DNA of 64,000 nucleotides from DATFVA01 sp963771705 (GTDB lineage: Bacteria > Bacteroidota > Ignavibacteria > Ignavibacteriales > Ignavibacteriaceae): the NCBI GenBank assembly GCA_963771705.1, contig CAVYUP010000008.1, positions 186,001 to 250,000 of the forward strand, read 5' to 3'. Under the pieces are notes generated by a model that saw only the letters and a program-made list of their open reading frames with translations, had not been told where the DNA came from and ran no database searches. The position numbers and the translations under genes were made by a program. Positions 1 to 10,028 of this stretch are shown piece after piece (position 1 is the first letter of the stretch; each line of letters starts with the position of its first letter).

Positions 1-629
1 CAGCAGGTGGGGGGGACTATTTTGATCTGATACCCGTAGGTGATGACAAGTTATTTGTTGTAGTTGGGGATGTTTCGGGGAAGGGTTTATCTGCTTCCCT
101 TTATATGACAAAACTACAGACAATGATCGAGTCTGCCTGCAGGCCCGGAAGAGAGCCAAAAGATATTCTCATCGAAATTAACCGGAGGATCTATGAGTCT
201 ATGGAACGAAACTGGTTCGTAACCATGACTCTGGCATTGTTTGACATGCAGAATAACACGGTGAAATTCTGCAGAGCGGGACATATGCCTGTATTCGCTG
301 CAGAGAATGGTACTGTAAACAAATACAGGACGATTGGTCTTGGAATAGGTCTTGAAAAAGGGATAATCTTTGAAAGAACATTGTGTGAAGAAGAATTGTT
401 TCTTAAGCAGAATCAGATATTCGCCTTCTTTTCTGACGGCGTTACCGAGGCTATGAATGAAAAAATGGATCTATTTGGTGAGGATAACCTTACGAAACTG
501 CTTCTTAATAAATCGGCTCGCAGAAGCCGCGAAATTCTTCAGGATATCTGGAGCAGTATAAAAACCTACAGAGGTACCGCCGAGGTCAATGATGATATGA
601 CAATGGTTTTAGTTAAGATAACATCCTGA
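1..629 (+). CDS. SpoIIE/PP2C-family serine phosphatase, C-terminal part (5' end outside window)
   Basis: The reading frame is open from base 3 and runs off the left edge, so only the last ~209 residues are seen. They carry PP2C/SpoIIE phosphatase motifs: GGGDYFD and GDVSGKG near the left edge (metal-binding aspartates), SDGVTEA in the middle and DDMTMVLVK at the C-terminus. RsbU/SpoIIE-type phosphatases dephosphorylate anti-sigma antagonist proteins in partner-switching pathways; that target is known for the family and is not shown here. Any N-terminal sensor domain lies outside the window. A 154-base gap separates it from the following PAS-rich kinase on the same strand. A second family member lies at 30116-31342. 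Confidence 0.9.
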   Translation, partial: AGGGDYFDLIPVGDDKLFVVVGDVSGKGLSASLYMTKLQTMIESACRPGREPKDILIEINRRIYESMERNWFVTMTLALFDMQNNTVKFCRAGHMPVFAAENGTVNKYRTIGLGIGLEKGIIFERTLCEEELFLKQNQIFAFFSDGVTEAMNEKMDLFGEDNLTKLLLNKSARRSREILQDIWSSIKTYRGTAEVNDDMTMVLVKITS

Positions 630-783
630 TTCACCTCTTCCTCTTGAAATAAAAGGGGCTTATTTCGCTCAAATTGAAACACCACCGAAAACAGGAATTT
701 TCTAATAAGGTCAGGTTTTGATCTGATTCTGGCACTAATTGTGTTCATTATAGGGTTCAAATTGAAATATCATTAGGAATTCG

Positions 784-3700
784 ATGGTTTTCCAGTTCTT
801 CCGTTCAATCCGGGTATTATTTTCCGTTTTACTCGGTATAATTCTCCTGTTTGCTTTTCTCAGCTTTCATTTTTATGAGGATGATAAGGCCAGGGAACTG
901 GGGGAAAAATCCAGGGAACTGAGAACCATAACAAATTTAAAGTATTCGGCAGTTACGCAGTGGTATTCAGAACGGTATGCCGATGCACGATTCATATTTT
1001 CCAATGATAATATACGTCCTTTACTCAATTCTTCAGCTTCTCCACTTGGTGATACATCTGAAATAGGCCCTTTATTATTTTCAATCTTTAAAAACCATGA
1101 TTACTCAAACCTATTCTTATTAAATACCGGTTCCGGGGAAATAATGAATCTGAATCCAACCGGTTCTAATGATTTCATAAATGATTCACTTCAGACTGCG
1201 TTGGATGAAAACAGAATCGTTAATTCAGATTTTTACATCGACAAGTGCCTCGGGAAGCTCTGTCTGGACCTTTATATACCTTACAAGCTGCCGGAAAACA
1301 GGAAAATAGTGATAATACTTAAGGTAGATCCTTATATATTATTTTTCCCAAACCTCTCCAGTTCGTATATAGGTGCTTCTACCGGGGAATCTTTGATTGT
1401 TACCAGTAAAGACAACTCTATAAATTATATTTCTCCCCTGAAGTTTCAAACTGACTCTGATAGTTCGTTGAGAAGACCGCTGGATGATATCAGCCTGCCG
1501 GCTGCAAAAGCCGTTAAGGGCGTAAGCGGGATAGTGCAGGGAAAAGATTACCGCGGAGCCGAGGTTCTTGCTGATGTCCAGAGGATTAAAAATACACCAT
1601 GGTATCTGGTTACAAAGATCGACCTTTCGGAAATTTACGATCCAGTTACAACAAGTACTCTTAACACCCTGTTTATTCTGGGACTGCTGGTTTTACTGGG
1701 CGGAACACTGCTATTATACTATTATACAAGGTCGAATTACACTAACCTCAGGAAAATTACCGAGACAGAAAAAAAATTCAAGAGTATTTTTAATAATTCC
1801 ACAGAAGCTATAGTTATACTTAACAATGACCTGATAGTGGATTGCAACCAGGGAGCGGAAAAGTTATACGGTCTTCCCAGGAAGAAAATCGCTGGAAGAA
1901 GTCCCGGAAGTCTCTCCCCCGAATATCAGCCAGGACATAAACTTTCCTCAGCACTGGCATCTGAATTTATCACTAAAGCACTTGCAGGAGAGCCCCAGAA
2001 ATTTGAGTGGATTCATTTGAATAACGGAAATGTAATTTATACTGATATTACACTTACAGCAATAGAAGTGGACGGGAATAAACTCGTTGCAGGCTTTTTG
2101 CACGACATAACCGAACGTAAGCTTATTGAAGATGCTTTATATGAATCTGAAAAAATGTACAGATCAATTTTTGACTCAGCTCCCGTAGGCATATATCAGT
2201 CAACTCTCAACGGCAAATTTATTAAAGCTAATAGTGCCCTGGCAAAGCTTCTCGGATATGACTCTGCGGATGAACTTAGCAGAGGAGACATTTCTGATGT
2301 TTATCTGAATAAAAAAGAAAGGCAAACTTTAATTCAGGAATTTGAGCCGAAAGGTTCGGTTTCCGACAGGGAAGTTCAGTGGAAGAAAAAAGACGGTACC
2401 ATTATATGGGTGCAGTTGAATGCTTTTGCGGTGAAAGATGACCAGGGTAATACGAATCACTTTGAGGGGTACGTCAGGGATATAACGAGCCGCAAGCTTG
2501 CTGAAAATAAATTAAGGGAAAGTGAAACTCAGTACAGGGATCTTGTTGAGAATATAAATGATATTGTCTTTTCATTGAACCAGGAGGGCATAATAACTTT
2601 TATAAGTTCTGCCGTTAAAAAATCTACAGGATATGAAACGGGGAGCCTCATAGGTCAGCCATTTACAAATTTCATACATCCCGGAGACCTTCAGCTTGCG
2701 GTAAAAAACTTTCACAATCTTTCTGCTAAAAAATCTGCTCTTAGCGAGTATAGAATTAGAACAAAATCCGGTGAATACCGTTATGTGAGCGCCTCCAGCA
2801 CCGGCATATTTGACAACGGCATATTCACAGGCATCAGGGGGATCCTTACAGATATAAGTGAGAAGAAACTCTCTGACGAAAAGCTGAAAATTAAAACGCA
2901 TTTGTTAAATGAAACTCAGCATCTTGCCAGGCTGGGAAGCTGGGAACATGATTACGAGAAGAATTATGTGATCTGGTCGGATGAGATTTACCAGATATTA
3001 GGAATTAGTAAAGGCTTCCTGGGTACTACGAAAGAGGCATTCTATGAATTCGTGCATAAGGATGATCTGGATGCACTGTTATCAGCTTATGACGATTCAA
3101 GACACGAGGGGAGAGATGGTTTTGAACTCGAACACCGCATAATAAGAAAGGATAACGGACGTGTAAGATTCGTATATCTTGAGTGCAGGCATTTCCGGAA
3201 TCCGGAAGGTAAAATTGTACGCTCGGTAGGAATGCTGCAGGATATTACAGAGCGGGTTGTCACAGGAAAGCATATACAGACATTAACGAAAGCCATAGAA
3301 CAGAGTCCTGTCTGTGTTATAATAACTGACCTGAACGGAAATATCCAGTATGTAAATAATAAGTTTGCCGAAGTGACGGGTTATTCCATGAATGAGGTTA
3401 TTGATAAAAATCCAAAAATCCTGAAATCCGGCAGCCAGGGAGGAGAGTTCTATAAACAGCTATGGGAGACCATTCTGGCCGGCAATACCTGGACGGGCGA
3501 ACTCCACAACAGAAAGAAAAACGGTGAATTGTACTGGGAGAATGCGATCATATCCCCGATAGTGGATGCAGACGGAAAAATAGTGAACTTCGTGGCGGTA
3601 AAGGAAGATATAACTGAAAAGAAAAAAATGATTGAAGACCTTGTAAAGGCAAAGAATAAAGCTGAAGAAGCAAACAGACTAAAATCGAGTTTCCTTGCTA

Positions 3701-4827
3701 ATATGAGTCACGAGCTGCGTACACCTATGGTAGGCATCCTGGGATACACTGATATCCTGGTTACTGAACTGACAAATCCCGAGCACCTGGAACTTGCTAA
3801 CATGGTGCTTTCAAGCGGGAAGAGGTTAATTGACACGTTGAATTCTATACTTGATCTTTCGAGCATTGAAGCCAGGAAAATGGAACTTAAATATGAGTCG
3901 GTTAATGTTGCCAAGGTTCTTAAAGAATCTGTAAATCTTTTTATACCTAACGCTGCGTCAAAAGGATTGTATATCAAATCTATACTGCCCGATCAGGATC
4001 TGATTATTTATTCTGATAGTGAGGTCCTCAACAAGATCTTCAATAATATTATAAGAAATGCGGTGAAATATACAGAGTCGGGCGGCATCACAGTGGAACT
4101 CGATTTAATCAGCAGCGGCGGAGAAAAAAACGCGGTGATAAGCGTTACAGATACAGGAATAGGAATTTCATCGGAGTATCATGAAATCATTTTTGAACCT
4201 TTCCGCCAGGTAAGCGAAGGATATACAAGAAAATATGAAGGGACTGGATTGGGATTAAGCATTACCCATAAATTGGTCAGGATGCTTGATGGAAAAATAT
4301 TTCTGGAGAGTACTCCCGGAAAAGGATCGAAGTTTACTGTAAAAATTCCCGTTATGGTGTCAAATGGTGTCCCTCAAACCGAGGAAAGCAAAACTACACC
4401 GGGTCATCCATTTGAATTCCATCGGGAGTTATCTGTCCTTCTTGTTGAGGATGATGAATTAAACGCGGACATTATTTTATCATACCTTAAACCGCTGTGC
4501 ATGATTGAGCATGTACCTGACGGAGAGACGGCCGTACAATACTGCAAAACCAGGAAGTATGATTCAATTTTAATGGACATAAATCTAAAGGGAATGAACG
4601 GTATCGAAGCAATGGAAAAAATAAGGAGACTGGATGTGTATTATATGAAGATACCCATTATTGCTGTTACTGCCCTCGCGATGGCTGGTGACCGTGAGAG
4701 GCTGCTGTCGCTTGGCTTCGATAATTACATTTCAAAACCATTCGAACGCGGACAACTTGTTCAAACATTATCTGATTCCTTGAAATCAGGAGTGAATGCC
4801 CCCCGCGATTCTGTCCCCCGGTCTTGA
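784..4827 (+). CDS. Hybrid sensor histidine kinase with multiple PAS domains and C-terminal receiver
   Basis: This 1347-residue membrane sensor kinase has a first membrane helix at about residues 9-28, an extracytoplasmic sensing region to ~295 and a second helix at ~297-318. About five PAS/PAC modules follow (~330-455, 460-585, 590-705, 725-840, 843-960), several ending in the PAC signature DIT(E/S)(R/K)K. The dimerisation box NMSHELRTP puts the phospho-accepting His at 976. The ATPase domain has DTGIGI and GTGLGLSI. The receiver (~1222-1335) has EDD acid residues, phospho-acceptor Asp1265 in LMDINL and the conserved Lys in SKPF. No output domain is present, so the signal probably passes to a separate phosphotransfer protein. 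The ligand cannot be told from sequence. Confidence 0.93.
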   Translation: MVFQFFRSIRVLFSVLLGIILLFAFLSFHFYEDDKARELGEKSRELRTITNLKYSAVTQWYSERYADARFIFSNDNIRPLLNSSASPLGDTSEIGPLLFSIFKNHDYSNLFLLNTGSGEIMNLNPTGSNDFINDSLQTALDENRIVNSDFYIDKCLGKLCLDLYIPYKLPENRKIVIILKVDPYILFFPNLSSSYIGASTGESLIVTSKDNSINYISPLKFQTDSDSSLRRPLDDISLPAAKAVKGVSGIVQGKDYRGAEVLADVQRIKNTPWYLVTKIDLSEIYDPVTTSTLNTLFILGLLVLLGGTLLLYYYTRSNYTNLRKITETEKKFKSIFNNSTEAIVILNNDLIVDCNQGAEKLYGLPRKKIAGRSPGSLSPEYQPGHKLSSALASEFITKALAGEPQKFEWIHLNNGNVIYTDITLTAIEVDGNKLVAGFLHDITERKLIEDALYESEKMYRSIFDSAPVGIYQSTLNGKFIKANSALAKLLGYDSADELSRGDISDVYLNKKERQTLIQEFEPKGSVSDREVQWKKKDGTIIWVQLNAFAVKDDQGNTNHFEGYVRDITSRKLAENKLRESETQYRDLVENINDIVFSLNQEGIITFISSAVKKSTGYETGSLIGQPFTNFIHPGDLQLAVKNFHNLSAKKSALSEYRIRTKSGEYRYVSASSTGIFDNGIFTGIRGILTDISEKKLSDEKLKIKTHLLNETQHLARLGSWEHDYEKNYVIWSDEIYQILGISKGFLGTTKEAFYEFVHKDDLDALLSAYDDSRHEGRDGFELEHRIIRKDNGRVRFVYLECRHFRNPEGKIVRSVGMLQDITERVVTGKHIQTLTKAIEQSPVCVIITDLNGNIQYVNNKFAEVTGYSMNEVIDKNPKILKSGSQGGEFYKQLWETILAGNTWTGELHNRKKNGELYWENAIISPIVDADGKIVNFVAVKEDITEKKKMIEDLVKAKNKAEEANRLKSSFLANMSHELRTPMVGILGYTDILVTELTNPEHLELANMVLSSGKRLIDTLNSILDLSSIEARKMELKYESVNVAKVLKESVNLFIPNAASKGLYIKSILPDQDLIIYSDSEVLNKIFNNIIRNAVKYTESGGITVELDLISSGGEKNAVISVTDTGIGISSEYHEIIFEPFRQVSEGYTRKYEGTGLGLSITHKLVRMLDGKIFLESTPGKGSKFTVKIPVMVSNGVPQTEESKTTPGHPFEFHRELSVLLVEDDELNADIILSYLKPLCMIEHVPDGETAVQYCKTRKYDSILMDINLKGMNGIEAMEKIRRLDVYYMKIPIIAVTALAMAGDRERLLSLGFDNYISKPFERGQLVQTLSDSLKSGVNAPRDSVPRS

Positions 4828-4893
4828 AGTCATTTTTTTATTGCCTATCTCCAATTTTTTTAGTTAATTCTCTAAAACAAATAGATATTTTCT

Positions 4894-5748
4894 ATGGCTG
4901 CTCTCAGGATAGGCACTTGTTCCTGGAAGTATGATTCATGGAGAGGGATGGTTTATTCTTCAAAACAGAATATCAACTATCTTGAAGAATACAGTACCAG
5001 GTATAATACTGTCGAAATAGATCAATGGTTCTGGAGCCTTTTTGATGACATCGTGAGGCTGCCGGAGGAATCCGCTGTGAAGGAATATAACGATTCTGTT
5101 CCCGATGATTTTAAGTTTACCATTAAAGTCCCTAATTCCTTAACATTAACACATTACTATCCATCCAGAAGCTTTAAAGGCCTTAAGGAAAATCCTAACT
5201 TCTTTGATCCCGGTCTTTATCAGCGATTCATCAAAACACTTCAGCCGCTGTCTTCAAAAATCGGTGCTCTCATGTTCCAGTTTGAATATCTTAACAAACA
5301 GAAGATGAGTTCTCAGGCAGAATTCGTTGACAGGCTCGAGGCATTCTTTGAAAGCATCGAGAAAACCTATCCCTGCGCTTTTGAAATTAGGAATCCCAAT
5401 TACCTGAATAAGAACTATTTTGACTTTATAGAGAGAAGTAATTCGGCTCACGTGCTTCTTCAGGGGTATTTTATGCCGTCGATAGAAGAAGTATTTAAAA
5501 AGTACCATGAAGTTATCGGAGCCCCGGTAATAATAAGACTACATGGTCCTGACAGGAAAAAAATTGAAGCACTTACCGGAAAGGACTGGTCAAAAATAGT
5601 TCTTCCAAAAGATGAGAAGCTGTCTGTACTGCCGTCAGTAATAAATTATTTTTCTGAAAGAGAAATTGATGTCTATGTGAATGTCAATAATCATTTTGAG
5701 GGAAGCGCCCCTCTTACAATAGACAAGATCCGGAGACTGCTGGATTAG
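4894..5748 (+). CDS. DUF72 (YecE-like) TIM-barrel protein
   Basis: A 284-residue protein of the DUF72 family. The N-terminus RIGTCSWKYDSWRGMVY is the family hallmark; the segments FEIRNPNY and IIRLHGPD are the conserved barrel strands with acidic and His residues. DUF72 proteins adopt a TIM-barrel fold, but their biochemical role is not established, so no reaction is assigned. It starts at ATG 66 bases after the hybrid kinase and ends before a bidirectional terminator, so it may be the last gene of that transcript. Confidence 0.88.
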   Translation: MAALRIGTCSWKYDSWRGMVYSSKQNINYLEEYSTRYNTVEIDQWFWSLFDDIVRLPEESAVKEYNDSVPDDFKFTIKVPNSLTLTHYYPSRSFKGLKENPNFFDPGLYQRFIKTLQPLSSKIGALMFQFEYLNKQKMSSQAEFVDRLEAFFESIEKTYPCAFEIRNPNYLNKNYFDFIERSNSAHVLLQGYFMPSIEEVFKKYHEVIGAPVIIRLHGPDRKKIEALTGKDWSKIVLPKDEKLSVLPSVINYFSEREIDVYVNVNNHFEGSAPLTIDKIRRLLD

Positions 5749-5783
5749 ATCATAGTTTAAGTTCATTCAGTCTATCGTTCATG

Positions 5784-5820
5784 CAAAAAAAAGCCGGCAT
5801 TAAGCCGGCTTTATAATTTA
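5784..5820. terminator. Bidirectional intrinsic terminator between DUF72 gene and secF
   Basis: An 8-bp perfect stem AAGCCGGC (5791-5798) and GCCGGCTT (5804-5811) has a 5-base loop. An A-run on the left (5785-5792) supplies the U-tract for the minus strand and a T/A-rich tail lies on the right. It sits between two convergent genes and can serve both. Confidence 0.85.
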
Positions 5821-5833
5821 TTTTTAACAGTTA

Positions 5834-6973
5834 TCAGAACTGAACTTTTCTCTTACTCCTGTTCGCGTATTCAAGCACAAGGGCGCTTGCTACGAAAATA
5901 GAGGAATAGGTTCCAATTATGATACCGAAAAAGAGTGTAAAGGCAAATGATCTTAAAACTTCACCACCGAATAACAACAAAACAAGTACAGTTAAGAGGG
6001 TAGTACCTCCGGTAAGTATTGTTCTGCTCATGGTTCTATTGACGCTCATATTAATTACGTCTTTAAGAGGCATCGTCTTATGGATCTTAAGATTTTCCCT
6101 CACCCTGTCGAATACGATAACAGTGTCATTTATTGAATAACCTACAAGAGTCAGGAAGGCCGCAACTACCGTAAGGTCAATTTCAAGATTTAATCCCGGA
6201 ATAACATTATACAGAACGGAATATAAACCCAGCGTAATAAGCACATCATGGAAAAGTGCAAGTACGGCACCAAAAGCGAAGATGAATTTAAACCTGAAAG
6301 CAAGGTAGATAAGAATAGCTAAAAGCGATAAAACAACAGCTATAACCGCATCAGTTTTTAGTTCCTTTCCAACCTTGGGCCCAACATGATCCTCTTTGAT
6401 AACCTTAAAGCCGTTATCTGAAATTTTTTCCTTCAGATTTTCTTTAATCCAGTCGGCTATTCCCACACTAACAATCATTCGTTTATTATCAGGTTCTTCA
6501 GAAACCTTACTTGTCTGAAATCCGGCATTGAAGAGTTTATCTGTCAGAACATTGGCTGTATCTGCGTTTGCAAATTCATAAGTGACCGAACTTGCCGTTG
6601 AATCAACAATATTCAAAGGTAATCCTTCATATATGCTATGGATTGCATTATTTATATTATCAACTACACGAGGAAATATATTCGGGGGTATATTTTGTAA
6701 TTCTGTTCTTACAAGTACACCGGTCTCACTTCCGAAAGTTTTGAGTTCCACAGTACCAAGCCCTATTTTATCTACATCCTGTCTGATCTGGGAAATTTGA
6801 ACAGGATTATCGAACTGGAGAACGATCTCAGTTCCGCCTTTGAAATCTATTCCGAATACCAGTCCCCGGAATATCACATTTAACAATCCCAGAACAAAAA
6901 GAGAAGTAGATATAATATAGAACAGCTTTCTCTTGCTTAAATAATCTAGTTGAAGATTTTCAAATATTCGCAT
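5834..6973 (-). CDS. secF: Protein translocase subunit SecF
   Basis: 379 residues, within the normal size for SecF. It shows the family start (LDYLSKRKLFYIIS with the first membrane helix), the GIDFKGGTEI motif, a periplasmic domain at about 45-195 and then the five-helix bundle with GYSINDTVIVFDRVREN, the second hallmark. SecF forms the SecDF complex with SecD and uses the ion gradient to pull proteins across the inner membrane after SecYEG/SecA transport. It follows secD by 34 bases on the same strand and is very likely co-transcribed. A bidirectional terminator lies just downstream. Confidence 0.96.
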   Translation of the reverse strand: MRIFENLQLDYLSKRKLFYIISTSLFVLGLLNVIFRGLVFGIDFKGGTEIVLQFDNPVQISQIRQDVDKIGLGTVELKTFGSETGVLVRTELQNIPPNIFPRVVDNINNAIHSIYEGLPLNIVDSTASSVTYEFANADTANVLTDKLFNAGFQTSKVSEEPDNKRMIVSVGIADWIKENLKEKISDNGFKVIKEDHVGPKVGKELKTDAVIAVVLSLLAILIYLAFRFKFIFAFGAVLALFHDVLITLGLYSVLYNVIPGLNLEIDLTVVAAFLTLVGYSINDTVIVFDRVRENLKIHKTMPLKDVINMSVNRTMSRTILTGGTTLLTVLVLLLFGGEVLRSFAFTLFFGIIIGTYSSIFVASALVLEYANRSKRKVQF

Positions 6974-7007
6974 TTATTAAATAGCTCCTTAAAAGAGTAA
7001 AATTGAA

Positions 7008-8954
7008 TTAACCAATTGTAATTTTCTGCCCTTTGGCAACCATGAAGTCAAATATCAATCGTGCTATAACAAGAGCGCTGAACATACTTGCTGCTATACC
7101 TATCATAAGCGTAAGAGCGAAACCCTGTACAGGACCGGTACCAAACTGGTATAGTATGATACCTGTTATAAATGTTGTGATATTAGAGTCGATGATAGCA
7201 GAATAAGCTTTTGAGAAACCACTGTCGACCGAAGCCTTAATGGTTTTACCCGTCGCGAGTTCCTCCCTGATTCTTTCATAGATAAGCACGTTCGCATCCA
7301 CCGCCATACCTATTGTAAGGATTATACCCGCAATACCCGGAAGTGTCAGCGTGGCATTAAATCCGGCAAGGATACCAAGGATAAACAATACCGTAAAAAC
7401 GAGAGAAGCCGCGGCAACAGTACCTGCTCTCTGGTAATAGATAATCATGAAAAGTCCGACGATAATATAACCTATCAGAGCAGAGTTAAATCCTTTACTG
7501 ATCGAGTCCTGACCGAGTGATGGTCCTACAGTTCTTTCCTCGATTATATCAACAGGAGCGGGGAGTGCACCGGCTTTAAGCACAATCTCGAGAAGTTTTG
7601 CTTCATCAAGATTTCCTACGCCTTCAATCTGCGATCTTCCGCCGGTAATCTTTGTTTTAACGTTCGGGGCGGAATAAACAAGACCATCAAGTATAATCGC
7701 AATACGGTGATTGACATTAGCACCGGTTATTCTTGCCCATTCAGCTGCGCCTTCGGAATTCATCTCCATATTAACGACCGGCTGTGAGGTATTGGGATCG
7801 ATATTAGCACTGGCGTCAGTTATTACACCACCTGTGAGTTCAGGTTTTTTATTTACGCAGTAAAGCTCATAGATTGCCTTACCGTCCTGGTAAGTAATAG
7901 GCTTTGCTGAGAAAAGAAATTCTACATTATCGGGAATAACCCTCTGAACATCGGGCCTGTTAAGCATCAATTCAAGTTTGTTTCTCTCATCCGCTTTTAC
8001 GTAGGCATCTGCAGTTCTTCCCTGAGGATCAATCATTGCAACCGAGAAAAAGGGGTGTTCTTTTGCAAACTCTTCCTGAGTTAATTGTTTCTTCGAAGTA
8101 TCATTGGCGGCAATGCCTGTATCTGAAGCAGAAGTATCACTGGAAGCTGTGGTTTCACCTTTAGCTGAATCGACTGCAGTAGTATCCTCAATAGATTTTC
8201 CCGCAAGAACCTTATCTATCTTCTGCATAATTGAAAACGTTAATTCAGGATCCTTCAATAATCTGAATTCAAGCAGAGCAGTTCCCTGGAGGAGCTGCTT
8301 AGCTTCCTCTTCACGGGCTACACCCGGAAGCTCAACTATTATCCGCCTGGAGCCCTGTCTCTGAATAGAGGGTTCAGAAACACCATACTGATCAACTCTG
8401 TTCCTTATAATCTCGATTGCGCGCGTAACGGCGTCATCAGCATCTTTTTTCAAATCACTCAGAATAGCTGCATCATCCTGTCGTATATTTCCAAAGTACC
8501 TGCTTAATCTTACGCCCCGCTGCGCAAATCGCCTGCCCATAATATCCACCACAGATTCATCTGTAGTTGCGGCTTCTTTCTCAGCTTCTTTCATAACAGC
8601 CTTGAATGTATCATCAGGATTCTTAGCCAGCTTCTCAAGCAGCTTTGCGGTATTTACTTCCAGAACCACACGCATACCTCCCTGAAGATCCAATCCCAGC
8701 TTAATCCTCTTCTGACGGGCCTCAACAAAAGACGGGTTCGCATTTTTAATGCTGTCTTCCATGGCCGCAAGTCTGAGGTCAACCTGACTTGTAGTCATTC
8801 CGGGATTATTTTGTTTCAATTCCTGCTTCCTCTTTTCGAGGGCCTTATTCATTACTTTTGTATTCTGATAATCAACGTAAGTGGGATAAAGAAGGTAAAG
8901 ACAGAGTGCAATTACGCCCAGAATTATGATTATTTTGAATCTGAATTCTTTCAT
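7008..8954 (-). CDS. secD: Protein translocase subunit SecD
   Basis: 648 residues. One N-terminal membrane helix is followed by the GLDLQGGMRVVLEV motif, a large P1 periplasmic domain with IRNRVDQYGVSEPSI, and a C-terminal helix bundle with GMAVDANVLIYERIREE. The P1 region carries a low-complexity Ser/Thr/Ala/Asp-rich insert at about residues 250-280, typical of the variable linker in FCB SecD proteins. It is the first gene of a secD-secF pair read leftward. The 243 bases upstream hold no gene and should contain its promoter. Confidence 0.96.
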   Translation of the reverse strand: MKEFRFKIIIILGVIALCLYLLYPTYVDYQNTKVMNKALEKRKQELKQNNPGMTTSQVDLRLAAMEDSIKNANPSFVEARQKRIKLGLDLQGGMRVVLEVNTAKLLEKLAKNPDDTFKAVMKEAEKEAATTDESVVDIMGRRFAQRGVRLSRYFGNIRQDDAAILSDLKKDADDAVTRAIEIIRNRVDQYGVSEPSIQRQGSRRIIVELPGVAREEEAKQLLQGTALLEFRLLKDPELTFSIMQKIDKVLAGKSIEDTTAVDSAKGETTASSDTSASDTGIAANDTSKKQLTQEEFAKEHPFFSVAMIDPQGRTADAYVKADERNKLELMLNRPDVQRVIPDNVEFLFSAKPITYQDGKAIYELYCVNKKPELTGGVITDASANIDPNTSQPVVNMEMNSEGAAEWARITGANVNHRIAIILDGLVYSAPNVKTKITGGRSQIEGVGNLDEAKLLEIVLKAGALPAPVDIIEERTVGPSLGQDSISKGFNSALIGYIIVGLFMIIYYQRAGTVAAASLVFTVLFILGILAGFNATLTLPGIAGIILTIGMAVDANVLIYERIREELATGKTIKASVDSGFSKAYSAIIDSNITTFITGIILYQFGTGPVQGFALTLMIGIAASMFSALVIARLIFDFMVAKGQKITIG

Positions 8955-9197
8955 ATTTGGCTATGTTTCTGAATGAGTTGTAAAAAATAATTAAGAGTCA
9001 AAATTACCTTATAAGGGTAAGAAAGTCAATAAATATTGAGGGTGGCGCATAATAATATCTCCCTTCCTTCAAGCTTTATTAAATGCGCTTAAAGCCTCAT
9101 TTGTTTGAAAAGCTAAGCTTCCGGCTATCTTTCATTGTAAATAAGGCAGACGTTTTTACCTGTCGAAGGGAGGCAGTCAGTTCCAAAAAAGAATAAA

Positions 9198-10025
9198 TTA
9201 AAATAAATCCAGGGAGATAACTGATTTGATCAACCTTTCAAATTTTTCTTTAACTCTGCCAGCAGTTACAGTTACTTCATCATGGGTCAGCTTACTGCCG
9301 GAAATACCTGCCGCATAATTAGTTATGCAGGAGATTGAAGAAGTCATTATTCCACGGCCGGCTGCATAATAAGCTTCGGGAACTGTCGACATTCCTACGG
9401 CATCCGCTCCGAACTTTCTTATCATATTTATCTCTGCGGGCGTTTCATAAACCGGTCCCTTATTATACCAGTAGACCCCTTCTTTCAAAGGAATGTTTTC
9501 GATTACAGCAGCTTTCCTGATTATTGAATTAAGCTTCGGTGAAGGAAACTTCAAAAAATTCTTTTTTTCATTTAATCCGGAAATCCCCAGCAGCTCAGTC
9601 ATTTCCTTTTTAAGATTTATTCCTAAAAAGGATGAGGTGAGCATCAGGTCCCCTGGTATAAAATCATGGTTTACTCCGCCTGCCGCATTGGTTGCTATCA
9701 GATATTTTAGTCCAAGTTTACTGCATATATATGCCGGGAGAATACATTCAGACAGATGATACCCTTCGTAAAAATGAATTCTTCCCTGGAAAAGCAGCAG
9801 TTTCTTCCCGCCGAAATGAGCGAAGTGAATTTTTCCCTGGTGTCCTTCTATTGTTGAAGGCGGATAAGAAGGCAATTCGGAGGTTGAAGCCGTAAGCTCC
9901 ACTTCCAGGCTGTTGGCAAAATCCCCCAATCCGCTTCCAAGTATTATGGCAATATCAGGATCAAAGGGTTTAATTCTCATCAGATAAGAATTAAGATCTT
10001 TGTATTTAAAATCGATATCAAGCAT
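9198..10025 (-). CDS. punA: Purine nucleoside phosphorylase (PNP-I, trimeric type)
   Basis: 275 residues, the size of trimeric purine nucleoside phosphorylases acting on inosine and guanosine. Motifs in order are IILGSGLGDFAN (phosphate loop), EGHQGKIH, GRIHFYEGYHL, TNAAGGVN, PVYETPAEI and GADAVGMSTVPEA. The enzyme splits purine nucleosides with phosphate into base and (deoxy)ribose 1-phosphate in the cytosol. It lies 3 bases downstream of the nucleoside transporter gene and ends a salvage run with thymidine kinase and cytidine deaminase, which supports the role. Preference for guanosine, inosine or xanthosine is not resolved. Confidence 0.94.
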   Translation of the reverse strand: MLDIDFKYKDLNSYLMRIKPFDPDIAIILGSGLGDFANSLEVELTASTSELPSYPPSTIEGHQGKIHFAHFGGKKLLLFQGRIHFYEGYHLSECILPAYICSKLGLKYLIATNAAGGVNHDFIPGDLMLTSSFLGINLKKEMTELLGISGLNEKKNFLKFPSPKLNSIIRKAAVIENIPLKEGVYWYNKGPVYETPAEINMIRKFGADAVGMSTVPEAYYAAGRGIMTSSISCITNYAAGISGSKLTHDEVTVTAGRVKEKFERLIKSVISLDLF

Positions 10026-10028
10026 AAA

